Assembly: GCA_965206975.1 (NCBI GenBank)
Contig: OZ242253.1
Coordinates: 1,054,001-1,118,000, forward strand
Reading direction: 5' to 3'
Length of the DNA stretch: 64,000 nucleotides
Source of the DNA: JAAXGI01 sp965206975
GTDB lineage: Bacteria; Gemmatimonadota; Gemmatimonadetes; Longimicrobiales; Gaopeijiaceae
In this document: positions 52,979 to 61,958 of the stretch, one piece after another
Numbering within the stretch: position 1 is the stretch's first letter
How the letters are laid out: the number at the start of each line of letters is the position of its first letter
Notes under the pieces: generated by a model
Seen by the model: the letters and a program-made list of their open reading frames with translations, nothing else
Told to the model about the DNA's origin: nothing
Database searches by the model: none
Translations under genes and position numbers: made by a program

Positions 52979-54159
52979 ACCGAGCACGGCTACGGGCTGC
53001 GGGGCTGGTACTTCCGCTGGCTGTCTTCATCGGGATCACCTTCGCCCTCCCGGTGGGGACGATGCTCGTGCGCAGCGTCTACGACCCGATCGTGGCGGAC
53101 GCGATACCCGAAACGCTGGCCCGGCTCGGCGAATGGGACGGCGTGGGGATGCCCGGGGAGGCCGTCTACGCCGCAGCCGCGGCCGAGCTCGTGCGCGCGG
53201 CCGAGGAGGGAACCCTGGGCCGGGTGGCCAGCCGGATCAACCGGGTGCGCAGCGGCTTACGTAGCGTCCTGGTCCGGACGCCACGGCGGTTGCGGGACGT
53301 GCCCACCGGCCCCCGGCGCGAGGCGCTCCTGGGCATCGACCCCGAATGGGGCGATCCGGGAACCTGGCACGCCATCCGGACGGCCGGCGACCCCCTGACG
53401 GCGCGACACTACCTGCACGCGGTCGATCTGGACCGCGCGCCCGACGGCTCAATCGTCCGCAGGCCCGTGGAGGAACGCGTATACCTGCAGCTCTTCGCGC
53501 GCACGTTCGGGGTCGGCTTGGCTGTCACGGCGCTCTGCCTGCTGCTGGGCTATCCCATCGCCTACCTCATGGCGCACGCCTCTCCGCGAAACGCCCGGTG
53601 GCTTCTCGCATTCGTGCTGGTGCCGTTCTGGACGTCACTGCTGGTCCGCACCACGTCGTGGATCGTGCTGCTGCAGACCCAGGGCGTGGTCAACGATCTG
53701 CTTGTCGCGGTCGGACTGGTCGCAGACGACGGACGCATAGCGCTGGTCCACAACATGACCGGCACGCTCGTGGCCATGACCCACATCCTGCTCCCATTCA
53801 TGGTCCTGCCCCTCTACTCGGTCATGCGCGGTATCCCTTCGCGGCAGATGGCCGCAGCCGCCTCGCTCGGCGCCGGCTTCGTTCAGGCGTTCCGGCGCGT
53901 CTACTGGCCCCAAACCGTCTCGGTCGTCGGCGCCGGCTCACTGCTCGTGTTCATCCTGGCCATCGGCTACTACATCACACCCGCGCTGGTGGGCGGCCAG
54001 AGCGGCCAGTTGATCTCCAACTTCATCGCCTACCACATGCAGACGTCCCTGAACTGGGGGCTCGCGGGTGCGCTGGGCGGGATTCTCCTGGCGTCGGTGG
54101 CGGTGCTGTACCTCGTCTACGACCGCGTGGTTGGGGTCGAGGGCATCAGGCTGGGATGA
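52975..54159 (+). CDS. potB: Polyamine ABC permease PotB-like with large periplasmic insert
   Basis: 394 residues, longer than the common 280-300. The first helix (about 8-30) is followed by a hydrophilic stretch of roughly 130 residues (about 33-165), then the permease core with VYLQLFARTFGVGLAVTAL, LLGYPIAYLMAHA, LVPFWTSLLVRTTSWIVLL, the EAA loop AAASLGAGFVQAFRRVYWPQT and LAIGYYITPALVGG. The insert probably lies outside the membrane. GTG start; both ends overlap neighbours by four bases. Confidence 0.88.
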   Translation: MNRARLRAAGLVLPLAVFIGITFALPVGTMLVRSVYDPIVADAIPETLARLGEWDGVGMPGEAVYAAAAAELVRAAEEGTLGRVASRINRVRSGLRSVLVRTPRRLRDVPTGPRREALLGIDPEWGDPGTWHAIRTAGDPLTARHYLHAVDLDRAPDGSIVRRPVEERVYLQLFARTFGVGLAVTALCLLLGYPIAYLMAHASPRNARWLLAFVLVPFWTSLLVRTTSWIVLLQTQGVVNDLLVAVGLVADDGRIALVHNMTGTLVAMTHILLPFMVLPLYSVMRGIPSRQMAAAASLGAGFVQAFRRVYWPQTVSVVGAGSLLVFILAIGYYITPALVGGQSGQLISNFIAYHMQTSLNWGLAGALGGILLASVAVLYLVYDRVVGVEGIRLG

Positions 54160-54989
54160 CGGTGCCGTCGCCCGGGTCCCGCCTGGGGCGGGGCGCCTAC
54201 CTCGCAGCCTGCGGACTCGTCTTCGTTTTCCTGCTCGCGCCGCTCCTGGTGATCGTGCCTCTCAGCTTCAACGCCGAGCCCTACTTCACCTTCACCGAGG
54301 GAATGCTGCGCCTCGACGCCGAGGCGTTCTCACTCCGGTGGTACCGCCAGGTGGCCGGCGATCCCGTGTGGCGGCGGGCCCTGGCCAACAGCCTATTGAT
54401 CGGCACCGCCGCCACCACACTGGCAACCGCCCTGGGCACGCTGGCGGCCATGGGCCTGACAAGTCCCGCCATGCCGGCCCGCCGCCTGGCGATGGGGCTG
54501 CTGATCTCGCCGATGGTTGCGCCGCTCGTCATCTCGGCGGCAGGGATGTTCTTCTTCTACTCCGCGCTGGGCTTGGCACAGACGCACGTGGGACTGATTC
54601 TGGCCCACGCTGCGCTGGGTACACCGTTCGTCGTCATCACGGTGACCGCCACGCTGTCGGCCTTCGACCGCAACCTGACCCGGGCCGCCGCGGGGCTGGG
54701 GGCCGGGCCGTGGCTGACGTTCCGACGCGTCGAGCTGCCGCTGATCGCCCCCGGTGTCATCTCAGGCGCACTCTTTGCCTTTGCCGCCTCCTTCGACGAG
54801 GTGGTCGTGGTGCTATTCATGGCCAGCGAGGCGCAACGGACGATCCCTCGCCAGATGTGGGCCGGCGTACGCGAGCAGATCAGCCCCGCGATCCTGGCCG
54901 TGGCTACATTCCTCATCGGCTTCGCCGTGCTGCTACTGTGGACGGTGGAGTGGCTGCGCGGCCGCACCCGGGCCGACGCCGGCCACTAG
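54156..54989 (+). CDS. potC: Polyamine ABC permease PotC-like
   Basis: 277 residues, six membrane helices. FLLAPLLVIVPLSFNAEPYFTF, RALANSLLIGTAATTLATAL, GTPFVVITVTATLSAFDRNL, and the EAA loop RAAAGLGAGPWLTFRRVELPLI mark it as the second permease of the pot-type transporter. Normal family length. ATG overlaps the potB stop (ATGA). Last gene of the operon. Confidence 0.9.
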   Translation: MTVPSPGSRLGRGAYLAACGLVFVFLLAPLLVIVPLSFNAEPYFTFTEGMLRLDAEAFSLRWYRQVAGDPVWRRALANSLLIGTAATTLATALGTLAAMGLTSPAMPARRLAMGLLISPMVAPLVISAAGMFFFYSALGLAQTHVGLILAHAALGTPFVVITVTATLSAFDRNLTRAAAGLGAGPWLTFRRVELPLIAPGVISGALFAFAASFDEVVVVLFMASEAQRTIPRQMWAGVREQISPAILAVATFLIGFAVLLLWTVEWLRGRTRADAGH

Positions 54990-55371
54990 ATTCGTCGGCA
55001 CTCTGGCAGCGCATCCCTTTCGGACCGAGACAGCCGTTTCCCGTGACGGGGAGCGAACGAGCCCGTGCCACGCTCACGTCTCCGGCAACCGGCACGCGTG
55101 CTGACTCCGGTACATGCCGATCAGCGACCCCGCCGTGACGAGTGCACCGGTTGTGCAAGCCACGCACCGACATCGACGGTCACATCCAGCTCCGACACAC
55201 CTGCTACGCCCGGCGGCGAACACCGACGAACCGCCGCTGCGCGCGCCCCGCGGACGCACATCGCCAGGATGGCCGAGGACGCTGGCGACCTTCCGCCTTC
55301 CGCCCTCTAGCCTGGCACCAAGTGCCCCGAGGCCGGACGATTTTTCCCTCGGGTCGACCCCGGACTCGTCC
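54990..55371. other. Intergenic, no gene supported
   Basis: Between potC and the rho promoter. Several open frames have low-complexity or Pro/Arg-rich content and no ribosome-binding site. No RNA gene found. Confidence 0.45.
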
Positions 55372-55400
55372 TTGACCGGCTTCGAATCCCCAATTACAAT
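55372..55400 (+). promoter_or_regulatory. Sigma-70-type promoter upstream of rho
   Basis: TTGACC (55372-55377), 17-base spacer, TACAAT (55395-55400). Five of six matches in each box and ideal spacing. Start of transcription expected near 55407, giving a 190-base leader for rho. Confidence 0.7.
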
Positions 55401-55428
55401 GCCCCACATCCTCATAAAGACTATCGAG

Positions 55429-55454
55429 GGACCGGGCGGTTCTCCGCCCGGTCC
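55429..55454 (+). terminator. Promoter-proximal terminator-like hairpin in the rho leader
   Basis: 11-bp perfect stem (55429-55439 with 55444-55454), TTCT loop, followed by TTCCGCCTTG. It begins only about 22 bases after the expected transcription start and 140 bases before the rho start codon. Confidence 0.65.
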
Positions 55455-55594
55455 TTCCGCCTTGCATTCGTTCTTTCCGAACTGATTCTCGGCCCCCGAC
55501 CATTCACTGAACCCACCACTTTTCGTCCGGGCGTGCAGGGCGTGGCCCGCACGCGATTGACACCCCGCCAGTAGAGAACGATTTGGAGACCCCC

Positions 55595-56845
55595 GTGGAC
55601 ATCGCCGACCTGAAGCGGAAGAACGTAGAAGAGCTGCACACGCTCGCGAAGCAGCTGAGCATCCAGAACTACTCCGGGCTCCGTAAGCAGGATCTCATCT
55701 TTCGAATCGAGCAGAACCTCCTCGACACCGATACCGTCCTGCGAGGCGAAGGAGTACTCGAGGTCCTGCCGGAGGGCTACGGCTTCCTCCGTTCGCCCGA
55801 CTGGAACTATCTCTACGGGCCGGATGACATCTATGTGTCGCCCTCTCAGATCAAGAGGTTCGACCTAAGAACAGGTGACACCGTGCTGGGCCAGGTCCGC
55901 CCGCCCAAGGACGGTGAACGTTACCTGGCGCTCCTCAAGGTGGAGGAGGTGAATCTAAGCGATCCTGAAGGTGCGAAGCATCGCATTGCGTTCGACAACT
56001 TGCGGCCGCGGCACCCAGAGGAGCGGATCCGGCTCGAGAATCGGAAGGGCGATATCTCGATGCGGATCATGGACTTGATCGCACCGATCGGGAAGGGTCA
56101 GAGAGGATTGATCGTCTCCCCCCCGAAAGCCGGAAAGACGATGCTCCTTCAGAAGGTGGCGAATGCAATCCGGGAGAACGCGCCCGACATCTACCTCATC
56201 GTCTTCCTTATCGACGAGCGCCCCGAAGAAGTGACGGACATGGAGGAGCACGTGGACGCGGAAGTCATCTCCTCCACCTTCGATGAGCCCGCCGAGCGCC
56301 ATACGCAGGTGGCCGAGATGGTGCTCGAGAAGGCGAAACGGCTTGTGGAACATCGGAAGGACGTGGTGATCCTCCTCGATTCCATTACCAGGCTGGCGCG
56401 CGCATACAACGTCACCGTCCCGCACTCGGGGAAGATCCTCTCCGGCGGCGTTGACGCGAACGCGCTGCACAAGCCGAAGCGATTCTTCGGAGCTGCACGC
56501 AATATCGAGGGCGGAGCTTCGCTCACGATCATCGCCACCGCGCTCGTCGAGACCGGGAGCCGGATGGACGAAGTGATCTTCGAGGAGTTCAAGGGCACAG
56601 GAAACATGGAGCTGATCCTCGACCGCCATATCGCCGACAAGCGGATCTTCCCGGCGATCGACCTGAACCGGTCGGGAACCCGGAAGGAGGAGCTCCTCCT
56701 CAGCGCGACCGAACTGAACCGCGTGTATCTGCTCCGGAACTTCCTCTCGGACATGCCTGCCGCTGAAGCCGTGAGCTTCCTGATGGAGCGGATGAAACGG
56801 ACGAAGACGAACCGGGAGTTCATGGACGCCATGCAGGGGCGCTGA
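55595..56845 (+). CDS. rho: Transcription termination factor Rho
   Basis: 416 residues, complete. N-terminal helix bundle (MDIADLKRKNVEELHTLAKQ), RNA-binding cold-shock-like domain (GEGVLEVLPEGYGFLRSPDW), then the RecA-like motor with Walker A VSPPKAGKTMLLQK, LIDERPEEVTDM, DSITRLARAYN (Walker B), Q-loop LSGGVDANAL and R-loop FKGTGNMEL. Hexameric RNA helicase ending transcription. GTG 55595 has TTGGAG seven bases upstream and fits the usual N-terminus. Expressed from the promoter at 55372 through a hairpin that could mediate autoregulation. Confidence 0.97.
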   Translation: MDIADLKRKNVEELHTLAKQLSIQNYSGLRKQDLIFRIEQNLLDTDTVLRGEGVLEVLPEGYGFLRSPDWNYLYGPDDIYVSPSQIKRFDLRTGDTVLGQVRPPKDGERYLALLKVEEVNLSDPEGAKHRIAFDNLRPRHPEERIRLENRKGDISMRIMDLIAPIGKGQRGLIVSPPKAGKTMLLQKVANAIRENAPDIYLIVFLIDERPEEVTDMEEHVDAEVISSTFDEPAERHTQVAEMVLEKAKRLVEHRKDVVILLDSITRLARAYNVTVPHSGKILSGGVDANALHKPKRFFGAARNIEGGASLTIIATALVETGSRMDEVIFEEFKGTGNMELILDRHIADKRIFPAIDLNRSGTRKEELLLSATELNRVYLLRNFLSDMPAAEAVSFLMERMKRTKTNREFMDAMQGR

Positions 56846-56882
56846 GCCTCTGCGGCCGCAGCCGCGGCGAGCCGGGGGTGCC

Positions 56883-58163
56883 ATGGTCGGAATCGTAGGG
56901 GGCGGGATCTCAGGCCTCTTCCTCCTTCATCTCCTCCGGAAGGAAGGGCTCGAAGCCGTCCTCTTCGAGCGCTCGCCTTCGGCCGGCGGGGTGATGCAGA
57001 GCCGGCTCGTCGAGGGCCCGGCCGGGCTCGTACCGGCCGACCTCGGACCGCAGCGGATGCGCCTCGGCGGGGCACTCGCCCGTCTCGTGGAGGAGCTCGG
57101 GCTCACTTCCGCCCTCTGCACCGCACCGCCTCGCCTTCCCTTCACCATATACAGGGACGGCACGCTCTACCCGGCCCCCCTCTCGGTCCGCGACGCCTTG
57201 AGGACCCGCGTCGTCTCCTGGCCGGGCAAGCTCCGCGCCCTCGCGGATCTCGTGAGCGCCGCCCCCGCTCCCGGCGAGTCTGTCGCGGCAGCGCTCACGC
57301 GGAAGCTCGGACCCGAGATCTACACGCGGCTCGCAGGCCCGATCATCGGCGGGCTCTACGCCTCCGAACCCGGAGAGATGGATGCGGGCCGGACGCTCAT
57401 CCCGGCGTTCAAGCGCACCGGGGCCCGCCGGAGCCTTCTCGTCGGGCTACGGAGGGCAGCCCGGGGCGCATCGGGGCCCGTGGTCTCGTTCGCGGAGGGA
57501 ATGGGGGCGCTCCCCCAAGCGCTGGCCGAACGGCACCGCGACCGGATCCGCCTGGGCGAACCCGTCGTCGAGGTTCGTCTTCGGGGCCCCGGCGGGTACC
57601 GGGTTGCCTCGGAGAGGGATGAGGTGGATGTGGGTGCGCTCGTCCTCTGCGTACCGGCCCGCGACGCGGCGCGCACCCTCGAGACGTGCACGCCGGAACC
57701 GGCGGAAGCCCTTGGGAGGCTCCGCTACAACCCGCTCGCCCTCGTGCCGCTCATCGCGCGCGGCGGCGCGTGCCTCGAGCGGGCCGGATCCGGCTTCAAA
57801 ATGACGCTCGACGACGGTTCCCTGACGCGTGGGGTGACCTCGCACGATCGCCTCTTCGGGCGGACGGGGCTTTTTACGGCCTTCCTCGGCGGGATGGGGA
57901 GAGAAGCGCGCCTCGAGCGCCCCGACGAGGAACTCCTCGAGGTGGCACGCTCGGACTTCGAGAGGGTCACCGGAGCCGAGGCAACCCCCCTCTTCGTGCA
58001 TCGCACGGCGATGCCCGCGTGGGACCGGAGCTGGCGGTCCCTCGACTCCCTTTCCCTCCCGAAAGGAATCCACCTCTGCTCGGCCTTCTCCGGTCGTCCC
58101 GGGATCGCCGGCCGGTGGGAGGATGCACGCAGGGTGGCGGGGATTCTTGGGGGCAAGAGCTGA
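56883..58163 (+). CDS. hemY: Protoporphyrinogen/coproporphyrinogen oxidase (HemY type)
   Basis: 426 residues, FAD enzyme of haem synthesis, oxygen-dependent type. Dinucleotide loop GIVGGGISGLFLLHLLRKEG, FERSPSAGGVMQS, ADLGPQRMRLGGALARLVEE, the amine-oxidase-like middle and the closing FAD motif CSAFSGRPGIAGRWEDARRV. Somewhat short of the typical 450-480 residues. ATG 56883 begins directly at the Rossmann fold. 37 bases after rho, possibly read through from its promoter. Confidence 0.88.
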   Translation: MVGIVGGGISGLFLLHLLRKEGLEAVLFERSPSAGGVMQSRLVEGPAGLVPADLGPQRMRLGGALARLVEELGLTSALCTAPPRLPFTIYRDGTLYPAPLSVRDALRTRVVSWPGKLRALADLVSAAPAPGESVAAALTRKLGPEIYTRLAGPIIGGLYASEPGEMDAGRTLIPAFKRTGARRSLLVGLRRAARGASGPVVSFAEGMGALPQALAERHRDRIRLGEPVVEVRLRGPGGYRVASERDEVDVGALVLCVPARDAARTLETCTPEPAEALGRLRYNPLALVPLIARGGACLERAGSGFKMTLDDGSLTRGVTSHDRLFGRTGLFTAFLGGMGREARLERPDEELLEVARSDFERVTGAEATPLFVHRTAMPAWDRSWRSLDSLSLPKGIHLCSAFSGRPGIAGRWEDARRVAGILGGKS

Positions 58164-58247
58164 GGACACCCTCCCGCGCGCCCGGGTTGACGGCGCCCAC
58201 GACCCGGGGGCATGCTCAGGGGGTGTTGCGGAGGCGAGGAGCATCGG

Positions 58248-58697
58248 GTGACGAGTACGCTACAGAGAGAGGCGGACGAGAGGCTCACCGAGGCACTCCG
58301 GGATACCGGAGCCGCGGACCCGCGGCCGCCGTGCCGGGAGCTTCTCCGCGAATTAAAAGGGCATAGCGAGAGCTCGTACGAGGAGGCAGCCTCGGCCTTC
58401 GAGCACTTGGTCGTCGAGCGGATCGGCGGGGAGAAGGCGGACCCGCTCGCGACCTGGCTCCGCTATGCGTGCGGTCTGGCGGAGAGGCTCAGTCCCGGGC
58501 GCGTCGTCGTGATCGACGGGAGCGGGCGAGCCGTGCCCCTCCAGCCGCCTCCGTCGTGGAGGGATCTGATCCTGCACCTCCCCGACGACAGCAGGACGCG
58601 GTGCCTGGTGGTGGGCCGTCCCCCTGAACTGACCCGGGCCCAACGCGCCACCGTGGAGCTTCTCGCCGCCGGCGCGGTGAAGCGCCCCGGCGCCTAG
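58248..58697 (+). CDS. Small protein of unknown function
   Basis: 149 residues, charged, helical at the start (TLQREADERLTEALRDTG), with EDASAFEHLVVERIGGE-type helical segments, a strand VVVIDGSGRAVPL, and LVVGRPPELTRAQRATVELL near the end. No family recognised. I chose GTG 58248, which has GAGGAG at good distance; an ATG at 58212 is a poorer choice. Same strand as hemY, 84 bases after it. Confidence 0.6.
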   Translation: MTSTLQREADERLTEALRDTGAADPRPPCRELLRELKGHSESSYEEAASAFEHLVVERIGGEKADPLATWLRYACGLAERLSPGRVVVIDGSGRAVPLQPPPSWRDLILHLPDDSRTRCLVVGRPPELTRAQRATVELLAAGAVKRPGA

Positions 58698-58786
58698 CCG
58701 CCGGAACGGCGCGGGGAGAGGACTGTACGATTCGCAGGGTATTCACCGGGAGGCGGCGTCCGGGTACCGGCGGAAGAGTCGAGCGT

Positions 58787-59074
58787 ATGGGTGTGGAAGA
58801 AACGAGACTCCGGACTTCACGCAACGTGGTCTGGACCCCACGGCCCGGGTGGGCGACGGTCCGCCTGGTCGGTACCTGCGCGGATCCCTCGCTCCGTCGC
58901 GGCAAGATCGTCGTTCACTCTCCCGCCGAGGAGCACCTCGTCCTGGACCAGGACCGGGAGCTCCACCCGGGTACGAATGTCATCGTCCTGTCGGAAGCCT
59001 CGCACCTCGTCGAGGACGACCTTCATCTGGTGCCGGAACGCGCCGTCGTAGCGATCGGGGATCCGCTCCCCTGA
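58787..59074 (+). CDS. Small hypothetical protein
   Basis: 95 residues with beta-like rhythm (ATVRLVGTCADPSLRRGKIVVHSPAEEHLVLD, read in parts, and VIVLSEASHLVEDDLHLVP). No family recognised, weak ribosome-binding site (GAAGAG). Coding is supported by acidic composition and hydrophobic pattern only. Convergent with the metallophosphoesterase gene. Confidence 0.5.
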   Translation: MGVEETRLRTSRNVVWTPRPGWATVRLVGTCADPSLRRGKIVVHSPAEEHLVLDQDRELHPGTNVIVLSEASHLVEDDLHLVPERAVVAIGDPLP

Positions 59075-59131
59075 TTCAAGCGGGGACGCCGGAAAGCTCC
59101 TCCGTCGCCCACCGCACGCGATCCGGTTCAC

Positions 59132-60046
59132 TCAGAAGGCCCCCCGGGCCCTCTCCTTCGCCGGGAGCACCTCGAGGCACGTCGTCCACCAGCCCGTACG
59201 GATCGTCTCGATAAACTCGGGAGGGAGGGACTCCTCGGCCATTTCGGCGGCCAGCGCCTCGTAGTCGTAGGCAAGCGGAATAAACTCGTGTTCGATCGGC
59301 TTGTCGACCGCCGAGCGGAGGATCGCATACCAGACCTCCGCCCTCCCGTCGTTCGCCGGCCGGCCCAGCGCACCCACATTGATGTACGACCCCTTCCCGG
59401 GGATGCGACGGCTCCAGTGGATCCCGGTGTGCGCGCCGATAAGCACATCGGCCTCGTAGCGCTCTGCCATCGACTCGAGGAGGTGGGTGGGTGTCGCCGT
59501 CTCCCACAGGAACTCATTCATCCGGCGGGGACTCCCGTGAAAGGCGAGTACGCGAGCCTCGCCGAGCCGAAACCGAAGTTGCGGCGGGAAGCGTGCCATC
59601 CACCGCCGGTGCTTGAGGGCGGTGCGGGAGAGGGTGTAATCGTAGGAGAGCGCCGCGAAGTAGTTGTCAACGGAGTCCGTGTAGCCGCACTGGCAGTCGG
59701 TGAGCCCCCGGGCGATCGAGTCGTCGTAGTTGCCCTTGACGACCGGGACTCGTTCCTCTCTCAGGATCTCGGCGGTGCGATCGGGGTGTGGACCGAAGGC
59801 ACCGAGATCTCCGAGGCAGATCGCCTGCCCCGCCCCCCGCCGCTTCGCATCCGCGAGTGCGGCGCGAAGCGCGATGTGATTGGAATACACGCCGCCAAAT
59901 ACCGCGACCGCCTCGAGCCTCGGTTCCGCTTCGCCGGCCCACGGGCCGGGAAGCCACAGTTTGGGGGGAGCGGCCGGGGCCGAGACTCGACCAGCGTTGC
60001 GGGGAACTCGAGGCGGCCGTCCCGGTGGAAGGGGACGACCCGCCAT
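59132..60046 (-). CDS. Metallophosphoesterase-fold protein with altered metal motifs
   Basis: 304 residues. Calcineurin-like fold: VFGGVYSNHIALRAAL, ICLGDLGAFGPHPDRTAEIL, VVKGNYDDSIARG, LAFHGSPRRMNEFLWE and VLIGAHTGIHWSR. In the classical motif set, D-x-H and G-N-H-D are expected; here G-V-Y and G-N-Y-D replace them, while G-D-x-x-G and the later His stay. A Cys pair (DCQCGYTDSVDNYF) follows. Phosphoesterase activity is therefore uncertain. Its ATG shares one base with the stop of the radical SAM gene, so they are coupled. Confidence 0.8.
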   Translation of the reverse strand: MAGRPLPPGRPPRVPRNAGRVSAPAAPPKLWLPGPWAGEAEPRLEAVAVFGGVYSNHIALRAALADAKRRGAGQAICLGDLGAFGPHPDRTAEILREERVPVVKGNYDDSIARGLTDCQCGYTDSVDNYFAALSYDYTLSRTALKHRRWMARFPPQLRFRLGEARVLAFHGSPRRMNEFLWETATPTHLLESMAERYEADVLIGAHTGIHWSRRIPGKGSYINVGALGRPANDGRAEVWYAILRSAVDKPIEHEFIPLAYDYEALAAEMAEESLPPEFIETIRTGWWTTCLEVLPAKERARGAF

Positions 60047-60993
60047 CAGCGGTCCGCCCCGACGCTCGGACCGACGTTTGAGCAGATCGCGCCGCTCACG
60101 TAGCAGGTGTAGCAGGCCGACTCGGCGAGCGTCGCCGGGAGGGCGGCGGCCTTTCGAAGCGTCGGGGCAAGGCGGGCACTCGGATAGTCGAGGAGGATCG
60201 GACAGGCGTAGACCCCGGACGCGGTCACCAGCCGGGCTCGAGTGCAGAGGAGTTGGCTCAGGTCGTAGCCGCGGAGCATCTCGTGGGTCACCCGTTCCGT
60301 CTCTTCGTAACCGCGCGTCCGCTCCGCTTCCGCACCGATCCGAAGGGGGGGCAGGATCTTGATACGGGCCCGGTCGTACCCGATCCGGGCCAGCTCCTCC
60401 CGAAAGTCGCCGAGGACGCGGTCCGTCTCCTCCTCCGGCCAACTTCTCATCGCCGTGATGATGGGAAGAAAGCCCGCTTCCACGAGCCTCTGAATCCCCT
60501 CTACGCAGCGCGCATGAGCGCCCTCGCCCCGGATCGCGTCGTTCGTCTCCGGAGTCACCCCGTCGAGAGAAACACGGAGTTCGAGCGAGTAGATGGAGGC
60601 GGAGGCAATCTCGGCCAGCCGGCGAGCCCGGCGGGGCGGGATCAGGGTCGCGTTTGTGAGGACGGTGGCGGGTCCCAGAGCCATCGTGTCTTCGAGAATC
60701 CCCTCCAGCTCACGGTTCATGAAGGGCTCGCCGCCCGTGTAGTAATACTCCTTCACCCCGAGGGAGCGTGAGTCTTGTAGGACGGCGCGAACTTCTGGGC
60801 GGGTCATGAACCAGAAGGAATGATTCTCCGGCGAACAGGAGATGAAGCAGTGCCTGCAGCGGAGGTTGCACACCGTGCCACTCACCTGAAACCAGAGCTC
60901 GTCCAGGGATTCGAGGCCCACCGAGGGACTCCCGGCGGTCTCGCCCGCGAGCGGGAGGGCCGGGCCGTTACCTGCTGGCGAAGCGCCGGACAT
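60046..60993 (-). CDS. Radical SAM enzyme with C-terminal Cys cluster
   Basis: 315 residues. The iron-sulfur motif Cys42-x3-Cys46-x2-Cys49 (VCNLRCRHCF) is followed by ISCSPENHSFW, the SAM-binding GGEPFMN, LTNATLI and LRVSLDG. The C-terminus (about 265-310) has further Cys residues (YACPILLDYP, CYTCYVSGAIC) like a SPASM or related auxiliary cluster domain. Substrate unknown; such enzymes often modify peptides or small metabolites. Five bases after cysK-like gene, one base overlap with the phosphoesterase gene. Confidence 0.85.
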   Translation of the reverse strand: MSGASPAGNGPALPLAGETAGSPSVGLESLDELWFQVSGTVCNLRCRHCFISCSPENHSFWFMTRPEVRAVLQDSRSLGVKEYYYTGGEPFMNRELEGILEDTMALGPATVLTNATLIPPRRARRLAEIASASIYSLELRVSLDGVTPETNDAIRGEGAHARCVEGIQRLVEAGFLPIITAMRSWPEEETDRVLGDFREELARIGYDRARIKILPPLRIGAEAERTRGYEETERVTHEMLRGYDLSQLLCTRARLVTASGVYACPILLDYPSARLAPTLRKAAALPATLAESACYTCYVSGAICSNVGPSVGADR

Positions 60994-60998
60994 GGCCT

Positions 60999-61958
60999 CT
61001 ACTCCTCCATCCCAGCCGGAGGCTGCGCCGGCTCCCGAAAGAGCGAGGTGGTGAGGTAGCGGGCCCCGGTGTCCGGCGCGATGGCGGCGATGCGATGCCC
61101 GGGGCCGAGTTCTCTTGCCACGTCGAGTGCGGCGAGGATGATGGCCCCCGAACTCATCCCCAGGAAGAGACCCTCCTCACGGGCCAGCCGGCGAACGAGC
61201 GGAAAGGCGTCCTCCTCCCACTGCGGCCGAACATCGTCGAGGAGCGGGACGTCAAGGTTATCGGGGATAAAGCCGGGCCCCATCCCCTGAAATTCGTGGT
61301 GCCCCCGCTCTCCCCCGGAAATCACCGCCGAGCGGGCAGGCTCCACCGCTACCACCTGCACCTTCGGATCCCGCTCCTTCAGGTAGCGGCCCACCCCGGT
61401 GATCGTGCCCCCCGTCCCCGATCCGTACACGAAGGCGTCGATCGCCCCCTCCATGCCCCGCCAGAGCTCCGGGCCCGTGGTCTCGTAGTGCACCCTAGGG
61501 TTTGCGGGGTTGGAAAACTGGTTCGGGTAGAACGCCCCCAGTTCATGCTCAAGCTCTTCGGCCCTCTCCATCGCGGCGAGCATTCGCCGCTCCGGGTCGG
61601 TGAGTACCAGCTCGGCGCCGTACGAGGTCAGCGTGAGCTTTCGCTCGTCGCTCATCGACTCGGGGAGGCACAGGATCAGCCGGTAGCCCCGGGAGGCGGC
61701 GATCTGCGCGAGGCCGATCCCCGTATTCCCCGAAGTCGGCTCGACGATTGTTCCGCCTGGCTCGAGGACGCCCCGCATCTCCGCGTCATCGACCATTGCC
61801 CGGGCAGTCCGGTCCTTGATGGACCCGGCAGGGTTCATCCCCTCCAGCTTGATCCACACCTCTCCCATCTCAGGCTCGGTTACTTTCCGGAGCCGCACCA
61901 GAGGCGTCTCGCCGATGTGGTCGTCCACCCGCGGGGACGGGGTGGCGTTGGCACCCAT
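60999..61958 (-). CDS. cysK: Cysteine synthase family (CysK/CysM)
   Basis: 319 residues, PLP enzyme. Lys48 in GSIKDR binds PLP; PTSGNTGIGLA, VYGSGTGGTITGVGRYL and MSSGAIILAAL are typical. It makes cysteine from O-acetylserine (or O-phosphoserine) and sulfide; cystathionine beta-synthase-like use cannot be excluded. ATG 61958 with AGGAGG upstream. First gene of an operon with the radical SAM and phosphoesterase genes. Confidence 0.9.
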   Translation of the reverse strand: MGANATPSPRVDDHIGETPLVRLRKVTEPEMGEVWIKLEGMNPAGSIKDRTARAMVDDAEMRGVLEPGGTIVEPTSGNTGIGLAQIAASRGYRLILCLPESMSDERKLTLTSYGAELVLTDPERRMLAAMERAEELEHELGAFYPNQFSNPANPRVHYETTGPELWRGMEGAIDAFVYGSGTGGTITGVGRYLKERDPKVQVVAVEPARSAVISGGERGHHEFQGMGPGFIPDNLDVPLLDDVRPQWEEDAFPLVRRLAREEGLFLGMSSGAIILAALDVARELGPGHRIAAIAPDTGARYLTTSLFREPAQPPAGMEE

